From: an uncultured Pelagibacteraceae bacterium | GTDB taxonomy: Bacteria; Pseudomonadota; Alphaproteobacteria; Pelagibacterales; Pelagibacteraceae | DNA: 64,000 nt | Direction of reading: 5' to 3' | Assembly: GCA_902579985.1 (NCBI GenBank) | Contig: CACHIV010000003.1 | Span: 51,194-115,193 of the forward strand | Shown here: positions 8,523 through 18,034 of the stretch, one piece after another | Numbering within the stretch: the first letter of the stretch is position 1 | How the letters are laid out: every line of letters starts with the position of its first letter | Program-made: the position numbers and the translations under genes | The notes under the pieces: generated by a model | Seen by the model: only the letters and a program-made list of their open reading frames with translations | Database searches by the model: none | Told to the model about the DNA's origin: nothing

Positions 8523-9852
8523 TATTTAGAAAATAACCAATAAATATTAAAACAGCAATTCCCATTATCCAATTTGTAGCCATAATTGTATAAAAAATAT
8601 CCTCATAATCACCGCCCCTAATATTAATTACATACCATAAGCTTAGAAAAGGAAATGCTGTTAACCTTAAGATGCTTAAATAAAGACTATAAAGAGGTTT
8701 TTTAACAGCTTGAAATACCGCTGTGGTAATAAAGAACACTGGATAAATTGGTCCAATTAATGCTGCGACTTTTAAATAAATAACTCCACTCATAACTGCT
8801 TCTTGGTTATCAGTAAATAAAGAAACAAAAAATTCTGCACCAAAAAAAATTATTATTCCAGCAATTGCCATGAATGAAGAGCCGAATAATAGAGCCTTAG
8901 TGTATAGTTCTCTAATTCTATCATAAGCTTTAGCGCCAAAATTTTGTCCACCAATTGAAAGAACTGCTGTATTTAATCCAATAACTGGTAGTAAAAAAAC
9001 TTGCTCAACTCTTAATGCGGCCCCATAACCAGCTGTAGCGAGTTCACCAAACTGCCCAATAAAATATAAGATATTGAATATACCTACTCCAATAAATAAC
9101 ATGCTGAACATAATAGGAACCGCTTGTGTCGTTAACGGTTTTAAATATTCAAGCTTGGGAATGAAGCATTGTAATTTTAAATACTCTCTAATTTTGCAAT
9201 CATTAACTTTGTAAGCTAAGTAAATTGTTCCAATTAATTGTGAAATTACTGTAGCTATCGCTAATCCAGCAATACCAAATCCAGGAATAAAACCATATCC
9301 CCATATAAAAAGAGGATTTAAAAAAATGTTTAGAAAAAAACTAAAGATTAAAACATTTCTATAACTTTTTGTATCACCTTGGGCATTTAGGGTTCCATTT
9401 AACGAAATTTGTATCAATACAATAAAAGTTCCATAAAAAATAATATCTAAATACTCTCTAGTTAAAACTATACCTACAGCATCAGATCCCATAATACCCA
9501 ATAGATAATTTGATGAGTTCAAACCAAATAAAGTTACAAATATTGATATTGCTAAAGCAAAAATTAAAGACTGAGCAATAAACATAGAGGCAACTCTTAC
9601 TTTTTTTTCACCTATAGAATTACCAATTAAAGCATTTGTTGCAGCACCTAAACCAACGCCAACAGCAATAATAGTAAAATAAATGGGGAATGATTTTGCT
9701 ATAGCACCTATTGCCTCTGCAGAAATTCTACCTGCAAACCAAGTGTCAACTAAATTATAAAAAGTCTGAAATAAAGATCCTGTACTTGCAGGTATTGTAA
9801 CTTTTCTTAGTAACGTCCATATAGGATCTTTAGTTAACTTAATTGACTTCAT
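8485..9852 (-). CDS. MATE family efflux transporter
   Basis: Inner-membrane antiporter of 455 aa with about 12 predicted hydrophobic spans in two repeated halves (N half to about residue 220). The MATE hallmarks are a PASTGSLFQTFYNLVDTWF-type first helix and the internal repeat around LKPLTTQAVPIMFSMLF in the second half. The family exports cationic drugs or organic cations in exchange for Na+ or H+; the substrate cannot be predicted here. It lies 9 bp downstream of trhO and its 3' end overlaps the nuclease gene by 38 bases, so both are probably on one transcript. Confidence 0.93.
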   Translation of the reverse strand: MKSIKLTKDPIWTLLRKVTIPASTGSLFQTFYNLVDTWFAGRISAEAIGAIAKSFPIYFTIIAVGVGLGAATNALIGNSIGEKKVRVASMFIAQSLIFALAISIFVTLFGLNSSNYLLGIMGSDAVGIVLTREYLDIIFYGTFIVLIQISLNGTLNAQGDTKSYRNVLIFSFFLNIFLNPLFIWGYGFIPGFGIAGLAIATVISQLIGTIYLAYKVNDCKIREYLKLQCFIPKLEYLKPLTTQAVPIMFSMLFIGVGIFNILYFIGQFGELATAGYGAALRVEQVFLLPVIGLNTAVLSIGGQNFGAKAYDRIRELYTKALLFGSSFMAIAGIIIFFGAEFFVSLFTDNQEAVMSGVIYLKVAALIGPIYPVFFITTAVFQAVKKPLYSLYLSILRLTAFPFLSLWYVINIRGGDYEDIFYTIMATNWIMGIAVLIFIGYFLNNVFKQNKLIFSY

Positions 9853-9861
9853 TAAAATTTC

Positions 9862-10770
9862 CTATTTATATTCTTTTTGAAAAATGTATTTTTTTCCAGA
9901 TTGTTTAGCTTTATATATCTGACTTTGTCTCATTCTAAAACGTGATTTTTGAGTTTCTGTTATTTTGTCATAACAATTAGGGCAAGAAACACCTTCCTCG
10001 TACTTCTTCGATCTTTTATCTTTTATAGATATGGGCATTCTACATCCGCTACACATAGAATAAGAACCTAATTTTAATCCATGTTTAAGACTAATTCTGT
10101 TATCAAAAACAAAACACTCCCCTTTCCATAAACTTTCTTTTTTTTTTATCTTTTTGAGGTAATTTAAGATACCTCCATTTAGTTGATAGATATTTTTAAA
10201 TCCTTTGTTTTTTAAGTATACTGAAGTTTTTTCACAGCGTATTCCGCCAGTACAAAACATTGCTACGGATTTATTTTTATTGAGTTTATTTAGATATTTA
10301 GGAAAATCCCTAAAATTATTTACATTTGGATTTACTGATTTTTTAAAAGTTCCAATCTTATATTCAAAAGGTTTTCTAGTATCAATTATATGAGTATTTT
10401 TATTTTTAATAAGCTTATTCCATTCTTTTGGTTCTAAATGAGCTTTCGTATTTCTTTCTTTAGAATTTATAGTTAAATTCATTGGAACAATTTCATTTTT
10501 AATCTTAACTTTAGATTTGTGAAATGGCTGAAATTTAGATTTAGATTCATTGCTACTGTCAAATTGTTTAAATGAAAATAAAGATTTTAATTTTTTTGTC
10601 GTTTTATCAATATCTTTTAAACGGCCAGAAATAGTTCCATTTAATCCTTCTTTAGCAATAATTATAGTCCCTCTTATATTGATTAAGTTTAAAAACTTTT
10701 GTAAAAAATATTTATTTTTTTTTAAAGATTTAATCTTTATAAATTTATAAAAACCTAAAACTTTAAACAT
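9862..10770 (-). CDS. trhO: tRNA uridine(34) hydroxylase (rhodanese family)
   Basis: Cytoplasmic enzyme that hydroxylates U34 in the wobble position of some tRNAs, a step toward 5-(carboxy)methoxyuridine. At 302 aa it is in the range of alphaproteobacterial TrhO/YceA proteins. An N-terminal acylphosphatase-like part is followed by a rhodanese domain with the active-site loop CTGGIRC (Cys173 to Cys179). A C-terminal zinc-type CSGC...CPNC pair follows, as in the family. Its ATG overlaps the O-methyltransferase stop by one base (TAATG), pointing to coupled translation. A tRNA-modification gene beside an O-methyltransferase is suggestive but the latter belongs to a different family. Confidence 0.93.
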   Translation of the reverse strand: MFKVLGFYKFIKIKSLKKNKYFLQKFLNLINIRGTIIIAKEGLNGTISGRLKDIDKTTKKLKSLFSFKQFDSSNESKSKFQPFHKSKVKIKNEIVPMNLTINSKERNTKAHLEPKEWNKLIKNKNTHIIDTRKPFEYKIGTFKKSVNPNVNNFRDFPKYLNKLNKNKSVAMFCTGGIRCEKTSVYLKNKGFKNIYQLNGGILNYLKKIKKKESLWKGECFVFDNRISLKHGLKLGSYSMCSGCRMPISIKDKRSKKYEEGVSCPNCYDKITETQKSRFRMRQSQIYKAKQSGKKYIFQKEYK

Positions 10771-11420
10771 TATAAAACCCTACAAACAGTCATTCCATCA
10801 CCTAATGGAATAATGATTTGCTCTACTCTTTTATCTTCAGATAAAAACTTATTAAATTTTCTAATATTTATAGTAAATTTATCATTATTTTTTTCATCAG
10901 CGACTTCACCATGCCATAAAACATTATCAATAATAATTAACCCACCTTTATTTAAAAGCTCTAAAGAATTTTCATAATATTTCTTATAATTCATTTTATC
11001 AGCATCAATAAATACCATATCAAATTTATTATTTTTTAATTCTTTCAAACTTTCAAAAGCTGGTTTAATTATTGTTTTAATTTTATGCTCTTGATTAGCT
11101 TTTTTGAAAAAATCTAATGCTATTTTGTTTGTCTCTTCATTTTTATCCAGAGCAATTAGTTTTCCATCATCAGGTAATGCAAGTGAAATTGAGAGAGCAC
11201 TAAGTCCTGTAAAAGTTCCAATTTCAAGAACATTTTTGATATTTGAAACTTTTATAATTAGATGAAGAAAATGACATTGAGTAGGATCAATCTGCATTCT
11301 TTTGATGTCACCTAGAGTTTTATTGTAATTAATTATCTCTTTTTGAATTGGATGCAAATTTAAACTAAAATCATTAATATAATTTTGCAACTTTTCGGTA
11401 ATATCAAGGTTTGCACCCAT
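10770..11420 (-). CDS. SAM-dependent O-methyltransferase (COMT/CCoAOMT-like family 3)
   Basis: Class I methyltransferase of 216 aa. Motif I is VLEIGTFTGLS (about residues 63-73), followed by an acidic strand end LIALDKNE, the FDMVFIDADKMNY metal/SAM segment and IIIDNVLWHGEV. This pattern belongs to the divalent-metal-dependent catechol/caffeoyl-CoA O-methyltransferase family. Bacterial members act on varied small hydroxylated substrates, and some related enzymes (TrmR) methylate 5-hydroxyuridine in tRNA. Given that it is translationally coupled to trhO, whose product is exactly that hydroxyuridine, a TrmR-like role is an attractive inference, not shown by the sequence alone. Confidence 0.85.
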   Translation of the reverse strand: MGANLDITEKLQNYINDFSLNLHPIQKEIINYNKTLGDIKRMQIDPTQCHFLHLIIKVSNIKNVLEIGTFTGLSALSISLALPDDGKLIALDKNEETNKIALDFFKKANQEHKIKTIIKPAFESLKELKNNKFDMVFIDADKMNYKKYYENSLELLNKGGLIIIDNVLWHGEVADEKNNDKFTINIRKFNKFLSEDKRVEQIIIPLGDGMTVCRVL

Positions 11421-11421
11421 T

Positions 11422-12900
11422 CTATTGAAGTTTTTTCTTTAATATCTCATTTATAAGTTGAGGATTAGCTTTACCTCCAGAGGCTTTCATTGCTTGCCCA
11501 ACAAAAAAACCAAATAATTTTTCTTTACCTTGCTTATATTCAATAGCTTTTTCTCTATTATCATTAATTATTTTATCTATTAAAGACTCTATAGCTTTTG
11601 GATCACTTTGTTGTTTTAATCCTTTTTCTTCAACAATTTTTTGAGGATCTTTATCCCCATCCAACATTAATTCAAATACAGTCTTTGCTATTTTTCCTGA
11701 AATTGTTCCATTCTTAATTAAGTTAACTAGTATGGCTAAATTCTTTGCGCTTACAGGACTTTGAGAGATTTCTAGGTTTTTATTATTTAAAACTGCAAAT
11801 AATTCACCTGTAATCCAGTTAACAGCTAATTTAATATCTTTGTTCTTACCCATCTTAGCTACAACTTCTTCAAAATATTTTGCTATATCAATATCTGAAA
11901 CTAAGATTGTCGCCTCATATTGCGACAGCTTAAATTCATCAATAAATCTTTTCTTTTTATCATCTGGTAATTCTGGAACATTATTCTTAAGATCATTAAT
12001 GAATTCATCAGAAACCTCTAAAGGTAATAAATCAGGATCTGGAAAATATCGATAATCGTGAGCATCTTCTTTTGATCTCATTGATCTTGTTTCATTTTTT
12101 TTAGTATCAAATAATCTTGTCTCTTGATCAATAGATTTACCTTCTTCGATTAAATCAACTTGTCTATTTGCTTCATATTCAATAGCCATTTGCATAAATT
12201 TGATAGAATTTACATTTTTAATTTCACATCTTGTTCCAAAATCTTTTGAACCTTTTGATCTAACAGAAACATTGACATCTGCCCTTAATGATCCCTCCTG
12301 CATATTTCCATCACATGTACCTAGGTATCGCATAATTGATCTTAATTTTTTTATATATGCACTAACTTCATCTGGTGACCGAAGGTCCGGTTTGCTTACA
12401 ATTTCCATCAAAGCTACACCTGATCTATTTAAATCTACAAATGTATTTTGTGGATCAAGATCGTGAATACTTTTTCCTGCATCTTGTTCTAAATGCAATC
12501 TCTCTATACCTACTTCTTTTTGTCCACTTGGCATATCTAAAATTACTTTACCCTCACCTATTATAGGATATTTAAATTGTGAAATCTGATATCCTTGAGG
12601 TAAATCCGCGTAAAAATAATTTTTTCTATCAAATACTGAACGTTTATTAATTTTTGCATTAAGGCCTATTCCAGTCTTAATTGCTTGTTTAACACAAAAT
12701 TCATTTATCACAGGTAACATTCCTGGAAATGCTGCATCAACTAAACTTACTTGTGTATTTGGTTCAGCTCCAAATTTAGTTGATGAGCTAGAAAATAACT
12801 TTGATTCAGATAATATTTGTGCATGAACTTCTAAACCAATTACAACTTCATATTGATTATCTTTTCTATTAATTAAGTATTCTAAATCTTTTTTGCTCAC
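11422..12900 (-). CDS. gatB: aspartyl/glutamyl-tRNA(Asn/Gln) amidotransferase subunit B
   Basis: Subunit B (492 aa) of the amidotransferase that converts misacylated Glu-tRNA(Gln) and/or Asp-tRNA(Asn) to the correct amide. It holds the kinase-like site that activates the glutamyl or aspartyl group. Visible signatures are [11 protein letters not shown] at the N-terminus, [15 protein letters not shown] and the HLEQDAGKS segment. The C-terminal helical YqeY-like tail that grips tRNA extends to [11 protein letters not shown]. It overlaps gatA by 4 bases (ATGA), and order gatC-gatA-gatB on one transcript is typical. Confidence 0.97.
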   Translation of the reverse strand: MSKKDLEYLINRKDNQYEVVIGLEVHAQILSESKLFSSSSTKFGAEPNTQVSLVDAAFPGMLPVINEFCVKQAIKTGIGLNAKINKRSVFDRKNYFYADLPQGYQISQFKYPIIGEGKVILDMPSGQKEVGIERLHLEQDAGKSIHDLDPQNTFVDLNRSGVALMEIVSKPDLRSPDEVSAYIKKLRSIMRYLGTCDGNMQEGSLRADVNVSVRSKGSKDFGTRCEIKNVNSIKFMQMAIEYEANRQVDLIEEGKSIDQETRLFDTKKNETRSMRSKEDAHDYRYFPDPDLLPLEVSDEFINDLKNNVPELPDDKKKRFIDEFKLSQYEATILVSDIDIAKYFEEVVAKMGKNKDIKLAVNWITGELFAVLNNKNLEISQSPVSAKNLAILVNLIKNGTISGKIAKTVFELMLDGDKDPQKIVEEKGLKQQSDPKAIESLIDKIINDNREKAIEYKQGKEKLFGFFVGQAMKASGGKANPQLINEILKKKLQ

Positions 12901-14354
12901 TTAATCCACCAGTCAGTAATTTTGTTTTTAAAATTTATCTTCTCTTCCATTGCATATGCTATATTCAATATATTTTGTTCATCAAAAGCTTTACCAATAA
13001 TTTGTAGACCTAAAGGATAACCTTTTGAGTCATGACCTGCTGGGATTGAAATTCCTGGAAGTCCTGCAAGATTAACTGGCACTGTAAATATATCATTAAG
13101 ATACATAGAAACTGGATCGTTTGTTTTTTCACCTATTTTAAATGCTGAGCTTGGTGTAGATGGAGTTAAAATTGCATCAACTTTTTTATAAACCTCATCG
13201 AAATCATTTTTAATCAGTTTTCTTACTTTTTGTGCTTTGAGATAATACGCATCATAATAACCTGATGATAATACATAAGTTCCAATCATAATTCTTCTTT
13301 GTACTTCTGCACCAAAACCTTCAGATCTAGTTTTTTCGTACATATCGATTAAGTTTTCACCCTTAGCTCTAAATCCATACTTAACACCATCATATCTTGC
13401 TAAGTTTGAAGAAGCTTCAGCAGGAGCTACAATATAATAAGTTGGTAAAGCGTAGCTTGTATGTGGAAGAGAAATATCGATTGTTTCGGCACCACAGTCT
13501 TTCACATATTGGATTCCCTTTTGCCAAAGATCCTCTATCTCTTTTGACATCCCATCAACTCTATATTCTTTAGGAATTCCAATTTTTTTTCCTTTTATGT
13601 TGTTAGTAAGTTCTTTGCTATATTTATTTCTTTTAAAATCTATTGATGTAGAGTCTTTTGTATCATAAGAACTAATTACTTCTTGTAACAAAGCACAATC
13701 CTTCACATTTTGAGCCATCGGTCCCGCTTGATCCAATGATGAAGCGAATGCAACAATTCCATAACGTGAACAACTTCCATATGTTGGTTTTAAACCGACT
13801 GTTCCTGTAAATGAAGCTGGTTGTCTAATTGATCCACCAGTATCTGTTCCAATTGTAATTGGTGTTAATTGTCCAGCGACTGCTGAAGCAGATCCACCAG
13901 ATGAACCACCTGGAACTAAATCTTTATTAATTGGATTTTGCACATTGCCAAAAAAACTAGTTTCATTTGATGAGCCCATAGCGAATTCATCGCAATTTAA
14001 TTTACCGAGAAGAATTGCACCCTCATTCCAAATATTTTCAGTTACTGTTGACTCGTAAGTTGGTACAAAATTATTTAAAATTTTACTACCAGCAGTTGTT
14101 TTAATATTTTTTGTACAAAATAAATCTTTTACTGCTATTGGAATACCAGGTAATTTTAAATCCAAATTAGGTTTTTGATCAAATTTTTTTGCTTTATCTA
14201 AAGCTGATGTGAAGTCATCTGTAATATAAGCATTTAGTTCTTTAGACTTTTCAGATCTTTCAATAAATGCCTTAGTTATGTCCGTTGAAGAAAGTTTTTT
14301 AATTTTAATATTTTCAACTAGTTCTGTTAAAGATTGTTTTGTTATATCTGACAT
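12897..14354 (-). CDS. gatA: aspartyl/glutamyl-tRNA(Asn/Gln) amidotransferase subunit A
   Basis: Amidase subunit (485 aa) that releases ammonia from glutamine for GatB. The amidase-signature Ser-cisSer-Lys triad is intact: Lys76 in PIAVKDLF, Ser151 in GGSSGGSAS and Ser175 in [10 protein letters not shown]. The spacing (75 and 24 residues) equals that of characterised GatA enzymes. It starts one base inside the gatC stop (TAATG) and overlaps gatB by 4 bases, so stoichiometric coupled translation is likely. Confidence 0.97.
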   Translation of the reverse strand: MSDITKQSLTELVENIKIKKLSSTDITKAFIERSEKSKELNAYITDDFTSALDKAKKFDQKPNLDLKLPGIPIAVKDLFCTKNIKTTAGSKILNNFVPTYESTVTENIWNEGAILLGKLNCDEFAMGSSNETSFFGNVQNPINKDLVPGGSSGGSASAVAGQLTPITIGTDTGGSIRQPASFTGTVGLKPTYGSCSRYGIVAFASSLDQAGPMAQNVKDCALLQEVISSYDTKDSTSIDFKRNKYSKELTNNIKGKKIGIPKEYRVDGMSKEIEDLWQKGIQYVKDCGAETIDISLPHTSYALPTYYIVAPAEASSNLARYDGVKYGFRAKGENLIDMYEKTRSEGFGAEVQRRIMIGTYVLSSGYYDAYYLKAQKVRKLIKNDFDEVYKKVDAILTPSTPSSAFKIGEKTNDPVSMYLNDIFTVPVNLAGLPGISIPAGHDSKGYPLGLQIIGKAFDEQNILNIAYAMEEKINFKNKITDWWIK

Positions 14355-14641
14355 TATTCAATTACCTTTGGTACAACAAAATAATCTTCATTATCTTGAG
14401 GAGAATTTTTAATAATTTGTTCCCTGATATTTTTACTTTTTACTTCATCAGACCTTAATTTTAGAGTTGTTTCGGCAATAGAAGTTAAAGGTTTAACTTT
14501 GTCTGTTTTTAATTCATTAAGTTTTTCAATAAAATCAAAAATTGAATTTAAATCACTAGCTAATTTTTCAGCCTTTCTTTCATCAACTGAAATTCTTGAT
14601 AATTTAGAGATATGTTTTATTGTTTTAAGATCTATACTCAT
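14354..14641 (-). CDS. gatC: aspartyl/glutamyl-tRNA(Asn/Gln) amidotransferase subunit C
   Basis: Small chaperone-like subunit (95 aa) that wraps around GatA and stabilises the GatCAB complex. It shows the family pattern IKHISKLSRISV near the N-terminus, an amphipathic helix ending FIEKLNEL, and the TDKVKPLTS segment, with the extended C-terminal tail (SPQDNEDYFVVPKVIE) typical of GatC. First gene of gatCAB, transcribed divergently from ruvX across a 50-bp gap that must hold both promoters. Confidence 0.94.
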   Translation of the reverse strand: MSIDLKTIKHISKLSRISVDERKAEKLASDLNSIFDFIEKLNELKTDKVKPLTSIAETTLKLRSDEVKSKNIREQIIKNSPQDNEDYFVVPKVIE

Positions 14642-14691
14642 ATGCTATTTTAATATGACGCAAACTACCATTTAAGCTTAAAATATACAAT

Positions 14692-15147
14692 ATGATCACT
14701 TTAGAAGAATTTAAAAAAAAATACTCAGATAAGTGTAGATTGATAGGTCTAGACCTTGGTTCTAAAAGAATCGGGGTCTCAATTTGTGATGAAAAACAAT
14801 TAATTGCTACTCCTTTAAAAACAATTATTAAAAATTCCCAAGAAGAGTTGATTAAAAAGCTTAAGGAGATTATTAATGAAAATAATATTAAGGGAATAAT
14901 TATTGGAAATCCTCTAAATATGGATGGCTCATTTGGCCGATCCGCACAATCTATTAAAGATTCAGCTCAAAACATTGAAAAAAACATCAATATTCCAATT
15001 TGTCTATGGGATGAGAGGTTATCAACAGTTGGAGCTTTTAATTTATCCAGTCAATTAGATATCAATGTTAGTAAAAGAGAAAAGAAAATCGATGAAAATG
15101 CTGCTGCTTTTATATTGCAGGGAGCAATAGATTTTTTAAATAATTAA
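14692..15147 (+). CDS. ruvX: RuvX/YqgF RNase H-fold nuclease
   Basis: RNase H-fold protein of 151 aa. Members process the 5' end of pre-16S rRNA and have been described as putative Holliday-junction resolvases. The metal-binding acidic residues are visible in LIGLDLGSKRIGVSI (first Asp), the WDERLST segment (Glu) and DENAAAFILQ near the C-terminus (Asp). The GNPLNMDGS motif is also characteristic. The gene is divergent from gatC and lies 42 bp upstream of pyrB on the same strand. Confidence 0.93.
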   Translation: MITLEEFKKKYSDKCRLIGLDLGSKRIGVSICDEKQLIATPLKTIIKNSQEELIKKLKEIINENNIKGIIIGNPLNMDGSFGRSAQSIKDSAQNIEKNINIPICLWDERLSTVGAFNLSSQLDINVSKREKKIDENAAAFILQGAIDFLNN

Positions 15148-15150
15148 TAC

Positions 15151-15179
15151 TTGCTATTGTAGTGGTTTATAGCTATAGA
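15151..15179 (+). promoter_or_regulatory. candidate sigma-70-type promoter for pyrB
   Basis: TTGCTA (15151-15156), a 17-nt spacer, then TATAGA (15174-15179). Transcription would start about 7 nt further on, only a few bases before the pyrB ATG at 15190, so the message would be nearly leaderless. The same -35 hexamer and spacing occur before tRNA-Thr at 60929-60957, which supports the reading. No start-site data. Confidence 0.45.
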
Positions 15180-15189
15180 GTTGGTTTTA

Positions 15190-16131
15190 ATGGCAATTAA
15201 AACTAATAAAGCTATTAAAATTTCCCAAAAACATTTGTTAGGTATTCAAGATTTATCAATTAATGATGTTAATTTAATTCTTGATGAAGCGCATAGATTT
15301 ATAAAAGTTAATCAAAGTAAAAATAAAAAAAATGATGTTTTGAGAGGAAAAACTCAAATCAATCTATTCTTTGAGCCATCTACAAGAACACAAAGTTCAT
15401 TTGAATTAGCTGGCAAAAGACTTGGGGCAGATGTTATGTCAATGAACATCAGTAATTCTGCAATCAAAAAAGGTGAAACATTAATAGATACAGCTATGAC
15501 TTTAAATGCAATGCATCCTGATATTATTGTAGTTAGACACCAAGACTCAGGAGCATGCAACTTGCTGTCTCAAAAAGTTAATTGTGCTGTTTTAAATGCT
15601 GGTGATGGCAGAAGAGAACACCCGACTCAAGCTTTATTAGATGCTTTAACTATCTTAACACGCAAAGATAAAATTGAGGGTTTAAAAATTGCAATATGTG
15701 GAGATATACTTCATTCAAGAGTAGCCAGATCAAACATTTATTTATTAAATATGTTGGGAGCTGAAGTAAATATAATTGCTCCAACAAATCTTATGCCAAA
15801 TGAAATTGAAAAATTTGGTGTTAACACTTTTACCGATATGAAAAAAGGTTTAAAAGACTGTGATATTGTAATGATGTTAAGATTACAAAATGAAAGAATG
15901 GCAAGTTCATATCTTTCATCAAATAGAGAATATTATGAATATTATGGATTAACACCTGACAAATTAGAACATGCTAAATCTGATGCATTAATAATGCATC
16001 CTGGTCCAATGAACAGAGGCATAGAAATAGATACAATGCTAGCGGATGATATAAATAAAAGTGTTATAAAAGAACAAGTTGAGTTAGGTGTGGCTGTAAG
16101 AATGGCGTGCTTAAAAATATTTTGTACATAA
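15190..16131 (+). CDS. pyrB: aspartate carbamoyltransferase catalytic subunit
   Basis: Cytoplasmic enzyme joining carbamoyl phosphate and aspartate in the second step of pyrimidine synthesis. At 313 aa from the ATG at 15190 it is full length; an in-frame TTG at 15181 would add three residues, and the candidate promoter argues against it. Carbamoyl-phosphate site: [15 protein letters not shown]. Active-site residues continue in [11 protein letters not shown], and the aspartate site [11 protein letters not shown] is intact. The following pyrC-like gene starts directly after the stop, matching the pyrB-pyrC' pairs of Pseudomonas and alphaproteobacteria, where the partner stabilises this enzyme. 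Confidence 0.97.
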   Translation: MAIKTNKAIKISQKHLLGIQDLSINDVNLILDEAHRFIKVNQSKNKKNDVLRGKTQINLFFEPSTRTQSSFELAGKRLGADVMSMNISNSAIKKGETLIDTAMTLNAMHPDIIVVRHQDSGACNLLSQKVNCAVLNAGDGRREHPTQALLDALTILTRKDKIEGLKIAICGDILHSRVARSNIYLLNMLGAEVNIIAPTNLMPNEIEKFGVNTFTDMKKGLKDCDIVMMLRLQNERMASSYLSSNREYYEYYGLTPDKLEHAKSDALIMHPGPMNRGIEIDTMLADDINKSVIKEQVELGVAVRMACLKIFCT

Positions 16132-17418
16132 ATGAAAAAACAATATTTTATAAATGCAAATATAGTAGACCCTCATAATTCAATAAATGAAATTGGAGGG
16201 TTGATAATAAGCGAAGATGGTAAAATAGAAGCCATAGGAAAAAAGGTAAATACCAATAATCTACCAAGTAGAGAAAAAACAACTGACTTAAAAGGAAAAC
16301 ATGTTTTTCCAGGATTAGTAGACATGAGAGTTTTTGTTGGTGAACCCGGATATGAATATAAAGAGAATTTTAGAACCTTAAGTAATGCCGCTTTATCTGG
16401 AGGAGTTACTTCTGTAGTTACAATGCCTAATACAGATCCAATAATAGACAATGTATCTATAGTTGATTTTTTAAAAAGAAGAGGAAGAGATAAATCAAAA
16501 ATAAATATATTCCCATGTGCCTCTCTTACAAAAAATGTTGAAGGTACAAACATGACAGAATTCGGCCTTTTACAAAATAAAGGAATAATCGCTTTCACGG
16601 ATGGAATAAAAACAATTCAAAATCCTAGATTAATGTCAAGAATAATGAATTCAGCAAAAGATTTAGGTTGTTTAATAATGCAACACGCTGAGGATTATGA
16701 GCTGGCGAAAAATGGTATGATAAATTCTGGTATCATTGCTTCTAAATTAGGATTATCTGGTATCCCAGAAATTGCTGAAAGAATTTTAATTGAAAGAGAT
16801 CTGACATTACTAGAAAAAGTTAAATGCAGATATCATATATCTCAGATATCATCACAAAAATCAATCGAGGTAATAAAATATAGAAAAGAAATTGTTAAAT
16901 TTACTTCTGGAGTTTCTATTAATAATCTTTCTTTGAATGAAAATGATATAGGAGATTTTAGAACCTTTTTGAAACTATCTCCCCCTTTAAGAAGAGAGGA
17001 GGATAGATTAGCTTTAGTTCAAGGATTAAAAGATGGATTAGTCGATGTCATTGTTTCGGATCACAAACCTGAAGATGAGGAGTCAAAAAGATTAACATTT
17101 GCACAAGCTGCTACTGGTGCTTCAGGAATTGAAACACTATTATCTCTTAGTTTAGAATTATATCACAATGAGTCACTTAAACTAGAAACAATAGTCAAAG
17201 CACTAACTTCTAATCCAGCAAAAATACTTAAAATAAATAAAGGAAATTTATCTGTAGGAAATGATGCGGATATGTGTTTTGTTGATATAGATAAACCATG
17301 GATTGTAAAAAAAGAAAAATTAATTTCAAAATCAAAAAATACCTCTATTGAAGATAGAAAACTTCAAGGAAAAGTAACAAATACATTTGTAAAAGGTAAA
17401 GAATTATTTAAGCTGTAG
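16132..17418 (+). CDS. pyrC: dihydroorotase-like protein, probably non-catalytic (PyrC'/PyrX type)
   Basis: Amidohydrolase-fold protein of 428 aa, homologous to class I dihydroorotase. The HxH metal-binding motif that should follow strand 1 is missing: where active enzymes have DMHVHLREPG, this one reads DMRVFVGEPG (Asp64, Arg66, Phe68). Later landmarks survive (MQHAED, YHISQIS, VSDHKPED). The same replacement is known from PyrC' proteins that have no activity and serve as partners of aspartate carbamoyltransferase. Gene position directly behind pyrB with no gap fits that role. An active dihydroorotase would have to be encoded elsewhere in the genome. Inactivity is inferred, not measured. Confidence 0.9.
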   Translation: MKKQYFINANIVDPHNSINEIGGLIISEDGKIEAIGKKVNTNNLPSREKTTDLKGKHVFPGLVDMRVFVGEPGYEYKENFRTLSNAALSGGVTSVVTMPNTDPIIDNVSIVDFLKRRGRDKSKINIFPCASLTKNVEGTNMTEFGLLQNKGIIAFTDGIKTIQNPRLMSRIMNSAKDLGCLIMQHAEDYELAKNGMINSGIIASKLGLSGIPEIAERILIERDLTLLEKVKCRYHISQISSQKSIEVIKYRKEIVKFTSGVSINNLSLNENDIGDFRTFLKLSPPLRREEDRLALVQGLKDGLVDVIVSDHKPEDEESKRLTFAQAATGASGIETLLSLSLELYHNESLKLETIVKALTSNPAKILKINKGNLSVGNDADMCFVDIDKPWIVKKEKLISKSKNTSIEDRKLQGKVTNTFVKGKELFKL

Positions 17419-17419
17419 T

Positions 17420-17998
17420 ATGGATATTTTTTTGATAGGTACAATTTCTTACCTAATGGGCTCCATTCCATTTGGATTTATACTAATTAAATTATTCTTA
17501 AAAAAAGATATTAGAGAAATTGGCTCTGGTAACATTGGGGCAACTAACGTCCTTAGAACTGGAAATAAAAGTATTGGCTACTTAACATTAATTCTAGATA
17601 TCTTAAAAGCTATAACTCCAGTTATCTATGTAAAAATTTTTTATCAAGATTTTTTATATATTGCTTCATTATGTGCATTCTTGGGTCATGTATTTCCAAT
17701 TTGGCTCAAATTTAAAGGTGGAAAAGGTGTTGCTACTTATGTTGGAATTTTATTTGCTATTAATATCTATTTTGGAATCATTTTTGCAATTACTTGGTTT
17801 ATAACTTTTTTCATTTCAAAATTTTCATCTCTTTCTTCTTTAATAGGTGCTGCTTCTATACCGATTTATTTATTAATTTTAACTCAATTCGATCAGGTAA
17901 TTTTTTTCATAATTATGTTTGTCTTAATATTTTTCACTCATAGAGAAAATATTAAAAGATTGAAAAATAAAGAAGAAACTAAGACAAAAATTTATTAA
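17420..17998 (+). CDS. plsY: acyl-phosphate:glycerol-3-phosphate acyltransferase
   Basis: Integral membrane enzyme (192 aa, about five spans) that makes lysophosphatidate from acyl-phosphate and glycerol-3-phosphate, the first step of membrane phospholipid synthesis. The three conserved cytoplasmic loops are all visible: SGNIGATNVLR, FKGGKGVAT (glycerol-phosphate site) and THRENIKRL near the C-terminus, plus the LDILKA segment. The start is one base after the pyrC-like stop, so it is in the same operon. Confidence 0.97.
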   Translation: MDIFLIGTISYLMGSIPFGFILIKLFLKKDIREIGSGNIGATNVLRTGNKSIGYLTLILDILKAITPVIYVKIFYQDFLYIASLCAFLGHVFPIWLKFKGGKGVATYVGILFAINIYFGIIFAITWFITFFISKFSSLSSLIGAASIPIYLLILTQFDQVIFFIIMFVLIFFTHRENIKRLKNKEETKTKIY

Positions 17999-18034
17999 AT
18001 TGACTATCTAAGTCTTTTAAGTAGTTTGTAGCTT

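Noticed and set aside
16173-16598. 141-aa ORF on the minus strand
   Set aside because: Lies wholly inside the pyrC-like gene in the opposite direction; composition is that of a shadow frame and no motif is seen.
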